Shown: positions 8,455 to 17,430, counted from the stretch's first letter. The stretch is DNA of 64,000 nucleotides from Bacillus sp. ISL-45 (GCF_018613195.1 NZ_JAGGQQ010000006.1:179100-243099); one strand, 5' to 3'. Made by a program: numbers and translations. The notes: generated by a model not told the origin, from the letters alone.

Positions 8455-8898
8455 TCAGACCTGCTCCTTTACATCTTCAGGCTTTTTCACCGCCTGTAAA
8501 TACGCTTCATGCCAGTCAGGATAGCTCCTTTTTAGCGAGATTGGCCGGAAGCTATCTTTTTTAACACAGACATGTTTTGAACTGCCTGTCAATGCCAGCT
8601 CCCCTTCACCATTGAAGATTTCATATTTATAGACAGAGCGGATCCCATCATACTCCTCCACCCAGGTCTTAATTGTAGCAGTATCTCCATATCTCAATGG
8701 TTTTTTATAGGAAGCCTGTATATCAAGTACAGGTGAAATGACTCCACCCTTCTCCATCTCTGCATAATTAAAGCCGAGCTCTTTGATCAATTGTGTTCTG
8801 CCCAGCTCCATCCACACCAGATAATTAGCGTGATACACGACCCCCATCTGGTCTGTTTCCGCATAACGAACCTCAATCTCCCTTGTAGAAATTATCAT
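8455..8898 (-). CDS. yneP: Acyl-CoA thioesterase YneP (hot-dog fold, 4HBT type)
   Basis: The 147-residue protein carries the 4-hydroxybenzoyl-CoA thioesterase signature VRYAETDQMGVVYHANYLVWMELGR, with the catalytic Asp in ETDQMG and the HANY loop. It should hydrolyse an acyl-CoA or acyl-ACP in the cytoplasm. Residues GVISPVLDIQASYKKPLRYGD complete the hot-dog core. An AGGGG site precedes the ATG at 8898. It starts 29 bases after the AAA+ ATPase gene and leads into yneQ, so all three may be co-transcribed. Confidence 0.92.
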   Translation of the reverse strand: MIISTREIEVRYAETDQMGVVYHANYLVWMELGRTQLIKELGFNYAEMEKGGVISPVLDIQASYKKPLRYGDTATIKTWVEEYDGIRSVYKYEIFNGEGELALTGSSKHVCVKKDSFRPISLKRSYPDWHEAYLQAVKKPEDVKEQV

Positions 8899-8927
8899 TG
8901 GTATTCCCCTTTATTTTTCAAGAATTT

Positions 8928-11249
8928 TTATCCTATAAGTTTTTTTAAAGCCGCTTCAAAATCCTGTTTTTCCAGGTATAAAACATCCTCATCCAAATCC
9001 TCAAAATTATCGTGGTCAATCAATCGATATGCCTGGGATTGAATCGCTTCATCCACTAAGTTTGTGGCGAATCGCCCATTCCCTTTTATTTCTGTTTCTG
9101 AAAGTTGCTCAGACAAAAATGCTTCTGCTTCTGTACCCATTCTATATTGATACTTGCCAGCGTAGTTCCTGATGATGAGCAGCAAATCACCCACATTATA
9201 GTCAGGAAAGTGGAAAAACTTCTTGAACCGTGACCTGAGGCCAGGATTGCTTTCCAGCAGCATATCCATTTCAGCAGGATAGCCAGCAAGAATCACGACG
9301 AGATTTTCATTATGCCTTGTCATTTCATCGACAAGAGTATCAATAACTTCCTTGCCAAAATCACCCGAGCTTTGGCCAAGCAAAGAGTATGCCTCATCAA
9401 TAAATAATACTCCTCCTAGTGCCTCACGGATTTTTTTCTTTGTCTTGATGGCTGTCTGTCCAACATAACCAGCGACAAAATCCGCTCGGCTGCTCACGAT
9501 AAGGTGCCCCCTCTTCAACATGCCGCACTCCTTCAAAAGTTCTGCGTAAATCTTAGCTACAGTCGTTTTTCCTGTTCCCGGATTTCCGGTGAATACAGAG
9601 TGAAGCTGAATCGGCACAGCAGGCAGTCCTTTTTCCTTTCGCAGCTGCTGCATCTTTACGAAGGAGATCAGGGAGGTAACCTCTGCTTTTACAGTGTCCA
9701 ATCCTACGAGTGCATTCAGTCTGTCGAGTGGTTTTTCAGTTGAAATATTTGCTGTAGCTTCAAAATCCTCTTTTTCCAATAAGGTATAGGTCGAAAAGTC
9801 ATGTTCTTCACTTTGCCTTGATCCCTTTTTAAAAATCGCTTCCAACACAAGGTTGCGAACCGTCCTGGCATTTCCAAAGGTATCGTCGACTCTTTCCTTT
9901 TCGATCCGATCCGTAAGCTCAAGCTTTGCCGCTTCTGTCATGGCATAATCGTTATCCTGTGCAGCTTGCTCAGCGATTTGTAATAGCTCACTATTCGAAT
10001 AATCAGGAAGATGAATTAAATTTGATTGAGGGAAACGTGATCTTAAACCTGGATTCGCATCAAGAAATTGTCTCATCTCCTCTGGATAACCAGCAAGAAT
10101 CACGGCGAATTTACCGCCATACTCTTTCCCGGTCATTAAGGAAACGAGAGTATCAATAGCAGTTTGGCCATAATCATTCCCCGTCTGGCCTTCCCGCTTA
10201 AGACTGTAAGCCTCATCAATAAAAAGTACCCCACCCAGGGCTTGCTCGATGATCTTCCTGACATTTTCTTCTGTTTGTCCAACATAAGCCCCTACAAGCT
10301 GGGAACGGTCCGCCTCGATTATTTCTTCTCGCGGCAGTACTCCAAGCTGGTGATAAATTTTGGCGAGCAATCTTGCCAATGAAGTTTTCCCTGTTCCTGG
10401 ATTTCCGGTCAGGACCATATTCAAGCTTTGATCATCCTTCGTTTGCAGTCCAAGTTCTTTCCGTTTTTGCTGATATTTCAAGAACCGGTAAAAATCATTC
10501 ACTCTCTCCTTGACCGATTCAAGTCCTATCATTTTGTGAAGTTCAGCCAAAGGATCAATGTCAGATAGTTTTTGGCTTTCCGATTCCTCCGCAAATTCTT
10601 CTTCCCAGTTCAGCTTGATTCCTTCAAGGGTTTGCAGTCTTTTCTGCATTTCTTCAAAGTGGACAGCTGTGTGAAAAACGCCGGTAACCGACTCTTCATA
10701 TAACTCAGTTGCTTTCAGGAGAGCTGCAGTCTCTTCTATTGCCTTTTCCAGCAAATTGGTCAGCCTGTTGAATTTAGCTTCAGCTTCAGAGCCTGTTTCA
10801 AGCTGCTGGGCTTGAAGGTCATCCAGCTCTTCTTCAGCATGTGACAGGAATTGCTGCGAAATATTTATGTACTGCTCTGCAGTTTTCTTTTTTAACGCCC
10901 GATTATCAGTTTCCCTGATCCGAGGGTACACTAGCTGGCCAAATAGGTTACCCTTATTTTTCCATTGATTACCTGACAGCAGGGATTTTGCTTTCTTGTT
11001 TGCTGTATCGTGTTCAATCGCCGTCCTTAACCACTCAAGGGCGAGAGAATCATACCCGTTTCGCTGGGCTCTCGATTGCGCAGCCAAAGTCAGGGTTTGA
11101 GACAGTTGCTTATGGTTTTCCATTTTTGACAGTTTCCTGATCGCGGTGATCAAACTGGCTTCATCCTGAATAAAACCTTTTGTATTTATCTCCTCTTCCC
11201 ATAGCTTGATCTGTTCATCCATAGGAATTTGCTTTTTTTGTCGATCCAT
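8928..11249 (-). CDS. Tandem CbxX/CfxQ-type AAA+ ATPase (SpoVK-like)
   Basis: The 773-residue protein has a helical N-terminal region (1 to about 230) and two AAA+ modules of the CbbX/SpoVK class. Module one has Walker A GNPGTGKTS, Walker B GGVLFIDEAYSL and AGYPEEMRQFL...NPGLRSRF; module two repeats GNPGTGKTT, GGVLFIDEAYSLL and AGYPAEMDMLLESNPGLRSRF. Both retain the arginine-bearing PGLRSRF segment, so both should be active. Such proteins remodel other proteins; single-module relatives are SpoVK and rubisco activase CbbX, and EccA of type VII secretion is distantly similar. Its place between tlp and yneP, next to spore genes, suggests a sporulation or stress role, which is inference. B. subtilis has no gene at this position to my knowledge. 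Confidence 0.88.
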   Translation of the reverse strand: MDRQKKQIPMDEQIKLWEEEINTKGFIQDEASLITAIRKLSKMENHKQLSQTLTLAAQSRAQRNGYDSLALEWLRTAIEHDTANKKAKSLLSGNQWKNKGNLFGQLVYPRIRETDNRALKKKTAEQYINISQQFLSHAEEELDDLQAQQLETGSEAEAKFNRLTNLLEKAIEETAALLKATELYEESVTGVFHTAVHFEEMQKRLQTLEGIKLNWEEEFAEESESQKLSDIDPLAELHKMIGLESVKERVNDFYRFLKYQQKRKELGLQTKDDQSLNMVLTGNPGTGKTSLARLLAKIYHQLGVLPREEIIEADRSQLVGAYVGQTEENVRKIIEQALGGVLFIDEAYSLKREGQTGNDYGQTAIDTLVSLMTGKEYGGKFAVILAGYPEEMRQFLDANPGLRSRFPQSNLIHLPDYSNSELLQIAEQAAQDNDYAMTEAAKLELTDRIEKERVDDTFGNARTVRNLVLEAIFKKGSRQSEEHDFSTYTLLEKEDFEATANISTEKPLDRLNALVGLDTVKAEVTSLISFVKMQQLRKEKGLPAVPIQLHSVFTGNPGTGKTTVAKIYAELLKECGMLKRGHLIVSSRADFVAGYVGQTAIKTKKKIREALGGVLFIDEAYSLLGQSSGDFGKEVIDTLVDEMTRHNENLVVILAGYPAEMDMLLESNPGLRSRFKKFFHFPDYNVGDLLLIIRNYAGKYQYRMGTEAEAFLSEQLSETEIKGNGRFATNLVDEAIQSQAYRLIDHDNFEDLDEDVLYLEKQDFEAALKKLIG

Positions 11250-11332
11250 CTAAATCACTTCTTTATCTAAAGAGTTTTCGTTGTTTTAGTTTACATTCCG
11301 TATATTATCACATTTTCAACCAAACGGAAAAA

Positions 11333-11352
11333 GACCCGCCTGTTGACGGGTC
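11333..11352 (-). terminator. Terminator of tlp
   Basis: GACCCG / CGGGTC hairpin followed on the minus strand by TTTTTCC, 8 bases past the tlp stop. Confidence 0.7.
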
Positions 11353-11360
11353 CTTTGGAT

Positions 11361-11582
11361 TTACTGCTGGTTATGCGCTTCATCCTTGATTTCAGCCCTG
11401 AAGGCATCGATACTCTCTCTGCGGCGCTCATTCTTTGTCTTGATTCTTTGCTGGTCTTCAGGACTGGAGTTGACCATTGCAGCTTCCGCATCTTCCATAT
11501 TCTCAATCGTATGATGGATCATAGACTGCAGCTTTTCTACATTATCGCTTCGATCATCTGGCTTTGGTGTATTGTTTGCCAT
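11361..11582 (-). CDS. tlp: Small acid-soluble spore protein Tlp
   Basis: The 73-residue protein starting MANNTPKPDDRSDNVEKLQ and continuing MIHHTIENMEDAEAAM is a typical thioredoxin-like SASP Tlp. It is made in the forespore and packed into the spore core. I chose the ATG at 11582 because it has an AAGGAGG site upstream; a longer in-frame extension to 11624 lacks family similarity. It follows sspN in the same direction, as in B. subtilis, but sspN has its own terminator. Confidence 0.95.
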   Translation of the reverse strand: MANNTPKPDDRSDNVEKLQSMIHHTIENMEDAEAAMVNSSPEDQQRIKTKNERRRESIDAFRAEIKDEAHNQQ

Positions 11583-11682
11583 GGTAATGTACCTCCTTCT
11601 AAAAAGTACACCAATAGTATGCAACTAGTCATATCAATTATTAGCGGAAAACAGTGGATATCTTTTATTGGCAAAAATAAAG

Positions 11683-11704
11683 GCCCGCCAAATCATTGGC
11701 AGGC
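11683..11704 (-). terminator. Terminator of sspN
   Basis: Inverted repeat GCCTGCCAAT / ATTTGGCGGGC on the minus strand followed by CTTTATTTTT. Confidence 0.75.
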
Positions 11705-11716
11705 ATATTCACTCGG

Positions 11717-11860
11717 TTATTCACCTTTAGTTTGTATTACCTGGGCATGTTCACCCGACTTATCATTCATCTTCTTCCCTTTATTGCCACTGAATCCACG
11801 CGGCTGAGTGCCAAGGTGGCTTGGAACATAATGCTTGCTGTCCCTTTTAGGATTGCTCAT
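11717..11860 (-). CDS. sspN: Small acid-soluble spore protein SspN
   Basis: This 47-residue protein (MSNPKRDSKHYVPSHLGTQP, then GNKGKKMNDKSGE) matches the SspN family along its length. It is a minor SASP of the spore core. The start ATG at 11860 has a GGAGG site. It lies just upstream of tlp, the conserved arrangement. The gene is too short for many gene finders. Confidence 0.93.
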   Translation of the reverse strand: MSNPKRDSKHYVPSHLGTQPRGFSGNKGKKMNDKSGEHAQVIQTKGE

Positions 11861-11927
11861 GTATATCCCTCCTCTAGAATAAGTTTCTCCTAAAGAAGAG
11901 GTATTCATAAATGGTAATGTATGATAT

Positions 11928-12059
11928 TTACTCAGCCTTGCCCAAGTGTTTTTGCTCCAATTTAGCCTCGATCTTCTCGAGTGCATCACGGTCATTCAGA
12001 AGTTGGCGTTTATTTTCCATAACAAGCTCTTGAAAAGAACGCTTTCTAGGTTTTCTCAT
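11928..12059 (-). CDS. FbpB-like small basic protein (Fur-regulated basic protein family)
   Basis: The 43-residue protein MRKPRKRSFQELVMENKRQL..ALEKIEAKLEQKH has the invariant RKPRKxSFxELVxENKxxLLxD start and ERIEExLEQRH-like end of the Fur-regulated basic proteins. In B. subtilis FbpB works with the small RNA FsrA in the iron-sparing response. I see no convincing Fur box upstream (the stretch near 12080-12105 is only a weak match), so iron control is inferred from the family. It is a single small gene between sspN and the ResA-like gene. Confidence 0.8.
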   Translation of the reverse strand: MRKPRKRSFQELVMENKRQLLNDRDALEKIEAKLEQKHLGKAE

Positions 12060-12202
12060 CGTGTTCACCATCCTTTGTCATCATTGTAACAGTTATTATG
12101 TCCGGAAACGGTTTCAATTATTACAACTTTTTGAAAATTTAATCGTATTTTATTCATACCCACTAATTTCGTGTATTGCCCATGCAATTTTTACCATAAA
12201 AA

Positions 12203-12227
12203 AACACCAGTAGACTGTACTGGTGTT
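12203..12227 (-). terminator. Terminator of the ResA-like gene
   Basis: Perfect 9-bp stem ACACCAGTA / TACTGGTGT followed by seven T on the minus strand; it overlaps the end of the stop codon of the gene. Confidence 0.88.
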
Positions 12228-12747
12228 ACTTCATGAGTTCCTGCATTTGATCGTATGTCATCGAACCGATGTGTTTTTTTAAAATCAATCCCTGCTCATC
12301 GATTATAAATGTTGTAGGAATGGAAATGATCGAGTATGTTTGCTGTGTGGATCCATCATGATCAAGCAGTATAGGAAAGGTTAAATCATTATCCTTCACA
12401 AATGATTGTACATTGTTCTGGGGATCCAGATTGACGGCCAGAATTTCAACATCCTTCGACTTTTCTTTGTAAAATCGCTCCATCGCCGGCATTTCTTCTT
12501 TACAGGGCGGACACCAAGTAGCCCAAAAGTTCAGCATCACCTTTTTACCTCTGTAATCTTTCAAGCTTACCTCTTCACCGGCAAGGTTTTTCAATTTGAA
12601 ATTTGGAGCTACCATCCCGGCATCAATTCCTGTTGCTGCTTTTGATGCTTCAATTGCTTGTGGTTCCTCGATTGTATAAAACTGCTGGAAAATGGCAAAC
12701 AAAACCAGGCCAGCAAGAATACCAGCCGCAATCGCTTTTTTGACCAT
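12226..12747 (-). CDS. ResA/StoA-like membrane-tethered thiol-disulfide oxidoreductase
   Basis: The protein of 173 residues has an N-terminal membrane anchor (about residues 5-22) and a thioredoxin-like AhpC/TSA domain with the redox motif FWATWCPPCKEEMP. Such proteins act outside the membrane and reduce disulfides in apocytochrome c (ResA) or in spore peptidoglycan enzymes (StoA). Position next to sspN and tlp corresponds to B. subtilis yneN, a ResA-like gene. I chose the ATG at 12747, behind AGGGGG and directly before the anchor; the frame stays open upstream to 12942 but that part enters the tandem repeat array and is not coding. Confidence 0.9.
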   Translation of the reverse strand: MVKKAIAAGILAGLVLFAIFQQFYTIEEPQAIEASKAATGIDAGMVAPNFKLKNLAGEEVSLKDYRGKKVMLNFWATWCPPCKEEMPAMERFYKEKSKDVEILAVNLDPQNNVQSFVKDNDLTFPILLDHDGSTQQTYSIISIPTTFIIDEQGLILKKHIGSMTYDQMQELMK

Positions 12748-12855
12748 AGGAAAACCCCCTTCGGTTAATTTACAAGTAGGATATCCCAAGTATACAAAGA
12801 TAATGAAAGTGGAAAAGTGAGAAAATTTGAGGATTATGTGAATTTTAATGAAGAA

Positions 12856-13164
12856 CTGCACTCGCTCTGTTTTGTCCGAACCTCGGTCATCTTCGGACAA
12901 AATCAACCTGCACTCGCTCTGTTTTGTCCGAACCTGGGGCATCTTCGGACAAGATCACCTGCCACTCACGGAGTTTTGTCTGAACCTGGGTCCTCTTCAG
13001 ACAAACTCAACCTGCACTCGCTCTGTTTTGTCTGAACCTAGGTCATCTTCGGACAAAATCAACCTGCACTCGCTCTGTTTTGTCCGAACCTGGGTCATCT
13101 TCGGACAAAATCAATCGACACACACGCTATTGTCTTAGAACTCTGCCCCATCTTAATCCAAACT
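12856..13164. repeat. Tandem array A: five 52-bp units plus a decayed sixth, each with a hairpin
   Basis: TGTC cores occur at 12873, 12925, 12977, 13029 and 13081, an exact 52-base period, with a decayed unit near 13131. Each unit holds the palindrome TTTTGTCCGAA / TTCGGACAAAA around an 11-base loop, then CTGCACTCGCTCTG. In the third unit both arms change together (GTCTGAA with TTCAGAC), so pairing is kept. The array lies between the ResA-like gene and the mtnA terminator. Open frames across it are repeat artefacts. Confidence 0.9.
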
Positions 13165-13181
13165 ATCCATGCGCAAAAAAA

Positions 13182-13202
13182 GCCAGGGAGTGCATCCCTG
13201 GC
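13182..13202 (-). terminator. Terminator of mtnA
   Basis: Perfect stem GCCAGGGA / TCCCTGGC followed by seven T on the minus strand, about 12 bases past the mtnA stop. Confidence 0.9.
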
Positions 13203-13214
13203 ATACAACCATGC

Positions 13215-14264
13215 TTATTGTTCAAACAAACGTGGCAGTTCTTCGATGTAGTTTCCTCGCATGATTCCTTTTTCTGTAATGATTGCGGTTATTAAGTGAT
13301 GTGGCGTTACATCAAATGCAGGGTTGAAAACCTTGACGCCTTCAGGTGCTGTTGATTTTCCAAAACCAGCAGTGATTTCTTCTGCTGCCCGTTCCTCAAT
13401 AGGTATCTCATCACCTGTTTTTGTATCAAGATCAATTGTAGATAAAGGCGCAGCGACATAGAAAGGAATATTATGGGCTTTTGCAAGTAACGCGACACCA
13501 TAAGTCCCGATTTTATTGGCTACATCTCCATTGGCTGCTACACGGTCACAACCTACGATGACTGCCTGGACCTTTCCCTGTTGCATGACCATGGCGGCCA
13601 TACTGTCAGTGATAAGGGTAACATCGATTCCAGCCTGCATTAATTCCCACGCTGTCAGACGCGCCCCCTGGAGCAACGGACGGGTTTCATCCGCGTACAC
13701 CTTTATATCCATTCCGCGTTCTTTAGCCAAATAGATTGGCGCAAGCGCTGTTCCATATCTTGCTGTGGCAATGCCACCAGCATTGCAATGAGTTAACACA
13801 GTCATGCCGTCTTTAAATAATGTTAAAGCATTCTCACCAATGGAATTGCAAACATTTTCATCCTCCTGGCGAATAAGATGGGCTTCCTGTTCCAGTAGCC
13901 TTTTTATTTCAGCTACAGGCTTAGAGCTTGATTGCTTAGCACATGTATCCATCCTCTTCAATGCCCAGAATAAATTGACTGCAGTAGGTCGAGATGTGGC
14001 AAGATAATCTGCTTTCTCTTTAAAAAACTCATAAAATGCATCATATTCACTTTCAGGGGCATGCTTGATGCCAAGGGCCAGCCCGTAAGCAGCTGCAATG
14101 CCAATTGCTGGAGCACCTCTTACTTTAAGCTGTTTAATCGCATCCCATACATCTTCAATATTCTTGATTTCAAGGAATTCTGTTTCCTGGGGAAGTTTTG
14201 TTTGGTCTAATATATATAGTTTCTCACCATCATACTTGACGGACTGTAAAAATGATTCTTCCAT
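13215..14264 (-). CDS. mtnA: S-methyl-5-thioribose-1-phosphate isomerase MtnA
   Basis: MtnA converts methylthioribose-1-phosphate to methylthioribulose-1-phosphate in the methionine salvage pathway. The 349-residue protein has the IF-2B-like fold signatures: [14 protein letters not shown] near the N-terminus, THCNAGG with the catalytic Cys, and [18 protein letters not shown] with the catalytic Asp. Length is normal. AGGAGG precedes the ATG. Unlike B. subtilis there is no adjacent mtnK and no S-box riboswitch in the 150-base leader, so it is a stand-alone gene here and the rest of the pathway must lie elsewhere. Confidence 0.96.
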   Translation of the reverse strand: MEESFLQSVKYDGEKLYILDQTKLPQETEFLEIKNIEDVWDAIKQLKVRGAPAIGIAAAYGLALGIKHAPESEYDAFYEFFKEKADYLATSRPTAVNLFWALKRMDTCAKQSSSKPVAEIKRLLEQEAHLIRQEDENVCNSIGENALTLFKDGMTVLTHCNAGGIATARYGTALAPIYLAKERGMDIKVYADETRPLLQGARLTAWELMQAGIDVTLITDSMAAMVMQQGKVQAVIVGCDRVAANGDVANKIGTYGVALLAKAHNIPFYVAAPLSTIDLDTKTGDEIPIEERAAEEITAGFGKSTAPEGVKVFNPAFDVTPHHLITAIITEKGIMRGNYIEELPRLFEQ

Positions 14265-14392
14265 GGTGATCCTCCTTCTGGCTTTTAAGACAATTCTGAA
14301 CTAAATATCATTTTATCAATTATAGGCTCCATGGCAAGTGAAAATTATTTTTAAAGAAATGTTTTTACCTTCAGCAAGAGTCGACACATACA

Positions 14393-14420
14393 AAAAGCAG
14401 CGCCAATTGACGCTGCTTTT
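14393..14420 (-). terminator. Terminator of the DUF3231 gene
   Basis: AAAAGCAGCG / CGCTGCTTTT perfect stem around AATTG-type loop, T-run on the minus strand; it overlaps the first bases of the stop codon. Confidence 0.85.
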
Positions 14421-14955
14421 ACTGTTTACCGGTAATATAGTATGGTGGAACTCTTAACCATCCTTTTTCCTGCATAAGCGATTTAAATGTCAAAGAAAAG
14501 GTGATTTTCATCATATGGTATTTTGCAAATAAGTAACCAACATCCGACCTGACAGATTCAGTAATTCCCCTTGTTGCAGAAGTGATTCCGACTACAAGAT
14601 TGTAAGCAATCAGATTGGCAATTTCCTCATCATTCATCTTTGCGCCTTCAGGAAGTCCCTGGTATTCACCGACCATCTTTTCCGCTCCAACGTCAGGGAG
14701 AGGGATTCCTTCATCCTTGAAAAACTGTGTTAATTCCTTGATCATTGGTCTGTGTACATTTTCGATGATATCCGTGATTTTTTCTTTGAGTTCAGGATCT
14801 TGCGCTAAATTATATGCGTGCTGATCGTAGCGGAGAGTTTGTTCGGTCCCATGGAGATAAAACCATAGATTCATTACTTCTCCAACATGTAATGGCTTTT
14901 TGTCACCGTCCATAAAAGGGACGAATGCATCCTTCATCACTTCAAGAAGATTCAA
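14419..14955 (-). CDS. DUF3231-family protein
   Basis: The 178-residue all-helical protein starts MNLLEVMKDAFVPFMDGDKKPLHVGE from a TTG with an AGGAAGG site 8 bases upstream. Features such as HVGEVMNLWFYL and a C-terminal LMQEKGWLRVPPYY are typical of DUF3231, ferritin-like helical proteins found in spore formers, sometimes grouped near CotF-like coat proteins. Most family members have two repeats; this one has a single repeat. The biochemical role is unknown. It stands alone between mtnA and the LysR regulator. Confidence 0.75.
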   Translation of the reverse strand: MNLLEVMKDAFVPFMDGDKKPLHVGEVMNLWFYLHGTEQTLRYDQHAYNLAQDPELKEKITDIIENVHRPMIKELTQFFKDEGIPLPDVGAEKMVGEYQGLPEGAKMNDEEIANLIAYNLVVGITSATRGITESVRSDVGYLFAKYHMMKITFSLTFKSLMQEKGWLRVPPYYITGKQ

Positions 14956-15016
14956 AGCATGGCACCTTCCTTTCTGCAAAAGAATTTGCAGTTATTATTG
15001 GAAGAATAAAACCCTT

Positions 15017-15907
15017 TTATTCATGACCGTTTTCAGTGATGCCAAGCCTGTGTTTTACCAACTCGATAAAATTTCTTGCCGGCCTGGAGAGGTGATGTTG
15101 TTTTAACCAGATCAGCCCTACAGATGAAACCAATTCAGCATCTGAAATATTACGGGCAAAAAGATCAGAGTATCCATATGATTGAAAAACAGATTCAGGA
15201 ACAATTGTTGACCCAATACCTGAGGATACCATTTGCATTAGGACATTCATATCTGAGCATTCACAAATGACCTGAAGCGGCAGCTGTACTTTTGTAAAAG
15301 CGTCGTGGATTATATTGAAGCTGCCCAGTCCCTCTGTAGATGGAAGAATTAACGGGTAGTTGCTGATTTCTTTTATGGATATCTTGTCTTGTCCGTTTTG
15401 CCTGCAAACGAAAACGAATGATTCATTATATAAATGAAGGTAGTTTAGATCTTGATTGGCCAATGGAAGCCTGACCAGCCCCAGTTCAATTGTTCGGTTT
15501 TTTACAAGTTCAGCCAAGTAAGCCGAATCATTTTGTACAATTCGCAAATAGACTAGCGGAAAGGAGGAATGAAATGCTTCCAGCCATTCGGGAAATTCCG
15601 GCACAGATAGAGTGTTGATCCCAACTGATAAATTCCCCTTCCTCCCTTCATCCGTTTCCTGGAGTTCATTCTTCACTTCCTCAAAAGCATGGACAATGTT
15701 AAGTGCATGTCTATATAGCAGCTGACCCTTATCAGTCAATTCCAGCTTTTTTCCATGCCGCTCAACGAGCATCACTCCTAGTTCTTCTTCCATTTGTTTT
15801 AATTGTAGGCTTAACGGCGGCTGGGACATATGAAGTCTATGTGCTGCAGCAGTAATATTCTTTTCTTCGGCGATTGCGATGAAATAACGCATTTGTCTAA
15901 TATCCAT
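15017..15907 (-). CDS. LysR-family transcriptional regulator
   Basis: The 296-residue protein has the N-terminal winged helix-turn-helix (MDIRQMRYFIAIAEEKNITAAAHRLHMSQPPLS is the classic region, residues 1-60) followed by a two-lobe ligand-binding domain. It is divergently transcribed from the AzgA-type permease at 16043 with a 135-base AT-rich gap, the standard layout for a LysR activator and its target. This makes the permease its likely target and a nucleobase or related compound its possible effector; both are inferences. Confidence 0.93.
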   Translation of the reverse strand: MDIRQMRYFIAIAEEKNITAAAHRLHMSQPPLSLQLKQMEEELGVMLVERHGKKLELTDKGQLLYRHALNIVHAFEEVKNELQETDEGRKGNLSVGINTLSVPEFPEWLEAFHSSFPLVYLRIVQNDSAYLAELVKNRTIELGLVRLPLANQDLNYLHLYNESFVFVCRQNGQDKISIKEISNYPLILPSTEGLGSFNIIHDAFTKVQLPLQVICECSDMNVLMQMVSSGIGSTIVPESVFQSYGYSDLFARNISDAELVSSVGLIWLKQHHLSRPARNFIELVKHRLGITENGHE

Positions 15908-16042
15908 AAAAACTCCTTCTATTTAAAAAAGATATGATTTTAATATAAATTATATATTTTAAATATAACTCAAGTCTATGGTACGATATTTTCATTCGTT
16001 TCAAAACGGAAAAATTTATCTGTAAAAGAGAGAGGAGAAAAA

Positions 16043-17329
16043 ATGGATAAATTATTTCAATTACAGGCACATGGTACAACGATTGGGAGAGAGTTATCTG
16101 CAGGCCTTATTTCCTATATCACAGTTGTATACATCATCATTGTCAACGCAACAATATTAGCAGCAGCAGGCATCCCGCTCGAAGCAGGGATCATCGCTAC
16201 GATCCTTACCGTGTTCGCAGGCTGTTTGCTCATGGGATTCTGGAGTAACACTCCAATTCTAGTGATTCCGGGTATGGGGTTAAATGCGATGTTTACTTAT
16301 ACAATCGTGCAGTCGGGCGGTTTCGCATGGCAAGAAGCTCTTGCAATGGTTTTTGTATCTGGTATCCTGTTCATGCTATTAGCCTTCACTCCGCTCGCAA
16401 AAACAATCATTGCATCCATTCCTGACTCATTGAAAGAAGCAATCACAGTCGGTATAGGAATACTGTTGATCTTAATTGGTTTTGATAATAGCGGGATTAT
16501 TACAAGCTCAGAGCATACCCTCCTAGAAATCGGGGATCTAAGCAGCTCAACTGCGCTAATCACATTGGTTGGTTTAATTGTCACAGTTGTTTTATTTATT
16601 AAAAATATTCCAGGCAATCTATTGCTCAGCATAGTTTTCACTTCTGTACTTTCCCTTCTTTTCGGGGACTTCGGAAGTGGTGGAGTTTCGTGGACCATGC
16701 CGTCTATTGGCGAGTATACAATGGTTTTCGGGCAGCTGTCATTTGCCCAGGCAGGTAATTTTGTTTTCTGGCTGACTGCCTTTTCTCTTGCAATGGTCGT
16801 CATTTTTGAAAACATCGGTCTGATCCATGGCCATACAAAAATGCTTAACCAGACTCAAAAAAGTAAGAAGGCACTCCAGGCTAATTCGATTTCGGTTGCC
16901 ACTGCAGGGATTTTCGGCACGAGCCCAACAGTATCATCTGTAGAAAGTGCTGCAGGGATAGCGGCTGGGGGCCGAACAGGATTAACAAGCATTACTACAG
17001 GTGTCCTGTTCCTGGCTTCGATCGTGCTTATTCCTGTTATTAAAGTAGTCCCTGAAAGTGCGGTATCACCTGTATTGATTTTAATAGGAATATTGATGCT
17101 TCAGAATATAGCAAATATCAAGCTTGATGATTTAATGGAAAGCTTCCCAGCACTTTTGATTATTGTTCTGATCCCATTAACCTACAGCATTGCTGACGGG
17201 ATGGCGATTGGATTTATCCTATACCCGCTAATAAAACTGCTGATGGGCAAAGGCCGGGAAATACAGCCTGCACTTTATATGATTGCTTTGCTGTTCCTTG
17301 GCAATTTCGTGCTGCAGTATGCACTTTAA
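16043..17329 (+). CDS. AzgA-type NCS2 purine permease (hypoxanthine/guanine/adenine)
   Basis: The 428-residue carrier has about 12-14 membrane spans and the AzgA subfamily motifs: GMGLNAMFTYTIV, FENIGLIHGHTKM and GTSPTVSSVESAAGIAAGGRTGLTS. Relatives in B. subtilis are PbuG and PbuO, which import hypoxanthine and guanine. The leader has no purine riboswitch, so it differs from pbuG in control; the divergent LysR gene is the likely regulator. GAGAGGAG ribosome binding site directly before the ATG. Two hairpins follow the stop. Confidence 0.92.
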   Translation: MDKLFQLQAHGTTIGRELSAGLISYITVVYIIIVNATILAAAGIPLEAGIIATILTVFAGCLLMGFWSNTPILVIPGMGLNAMFTYTIVQSGGFAWQEALAMVFVSGILFMLLAFTPLAKTIIASIPDSLKEAITVGIGILLILIGFDNSGIITSSEHTLLEIGDLSSSTALITLVGLIVTVVLFIKNIPGNLLLSIVFTSVLSLLFGDFGSGGVSWTMPSIGEYTMVFGQLSFAQAGNFVFWLTAFSLAMVVIFENIGLIHGHTKMLNQTQKSKKALQANSISVATAGIFGTSPTVSSVESAAGIAAGGRTGLTSITTGVLFLASIVLIPVIKVVPESAVSPVLILIGILMLQNIANIKLDDLMESFPALLIIVLIPLTYSIADGMAIGFILYPLIKLLMGKGREIQPALYMIALLFLGNFVLQYAL

Positions 17330-17350
17330 TACAATCAAAAGCCTCGAAAA

Positions 17351-17374
17351 ACCCAAAACTGTTCGGTTTTGGGT
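17351..17374 (+). terminator. Hairpin after the AzgA-type permease gene
   Basis: ACCCAAAAC / GTTTTGGGT perfect 9-bp stem around TGTTCG, 21 bases past the stop codon; no strong T-run follows, so the next hairpin may do most of the work. Confidence 0.55.
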
Positions 17375-17395
17375 AGCATAGGGCAATAATGACAA

Positions 17396-17430
17396 GACAA
17401 ATGGCGCGGAAATTGTCCGCGCCATTTGTC
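17396..17430. terminator. Strong bidirectional hairpin between the permease and DMT genes
   Basis: A perfect 15-bp stem, GACAAATGGCGCGGA and its complement, around the loop AATTG. T-rich flank on the plus side. It lies between convergent genes. Confidence 0.75.

Noticed and set aside
12817-13295. Several overlapping plus-strand frames of 71-96 codons
   Set aside because: They are products of the 52-bp tandem array; the repeated peptides (SVLSEPRSSSDK and similar) only mirror the repeat.
14265-14392. S-box (SAM) riboswitch upstream of mtnA
   Set aside because: No S-box core motifs and the leader is too short.
15908-16042. Purine riboswitch upstream of the AzgA-type permease
   Set aside because: The conserved junction and loop sequences of purine riboswitches are not present; the gap is a plain AT-rich divergent promoter region.
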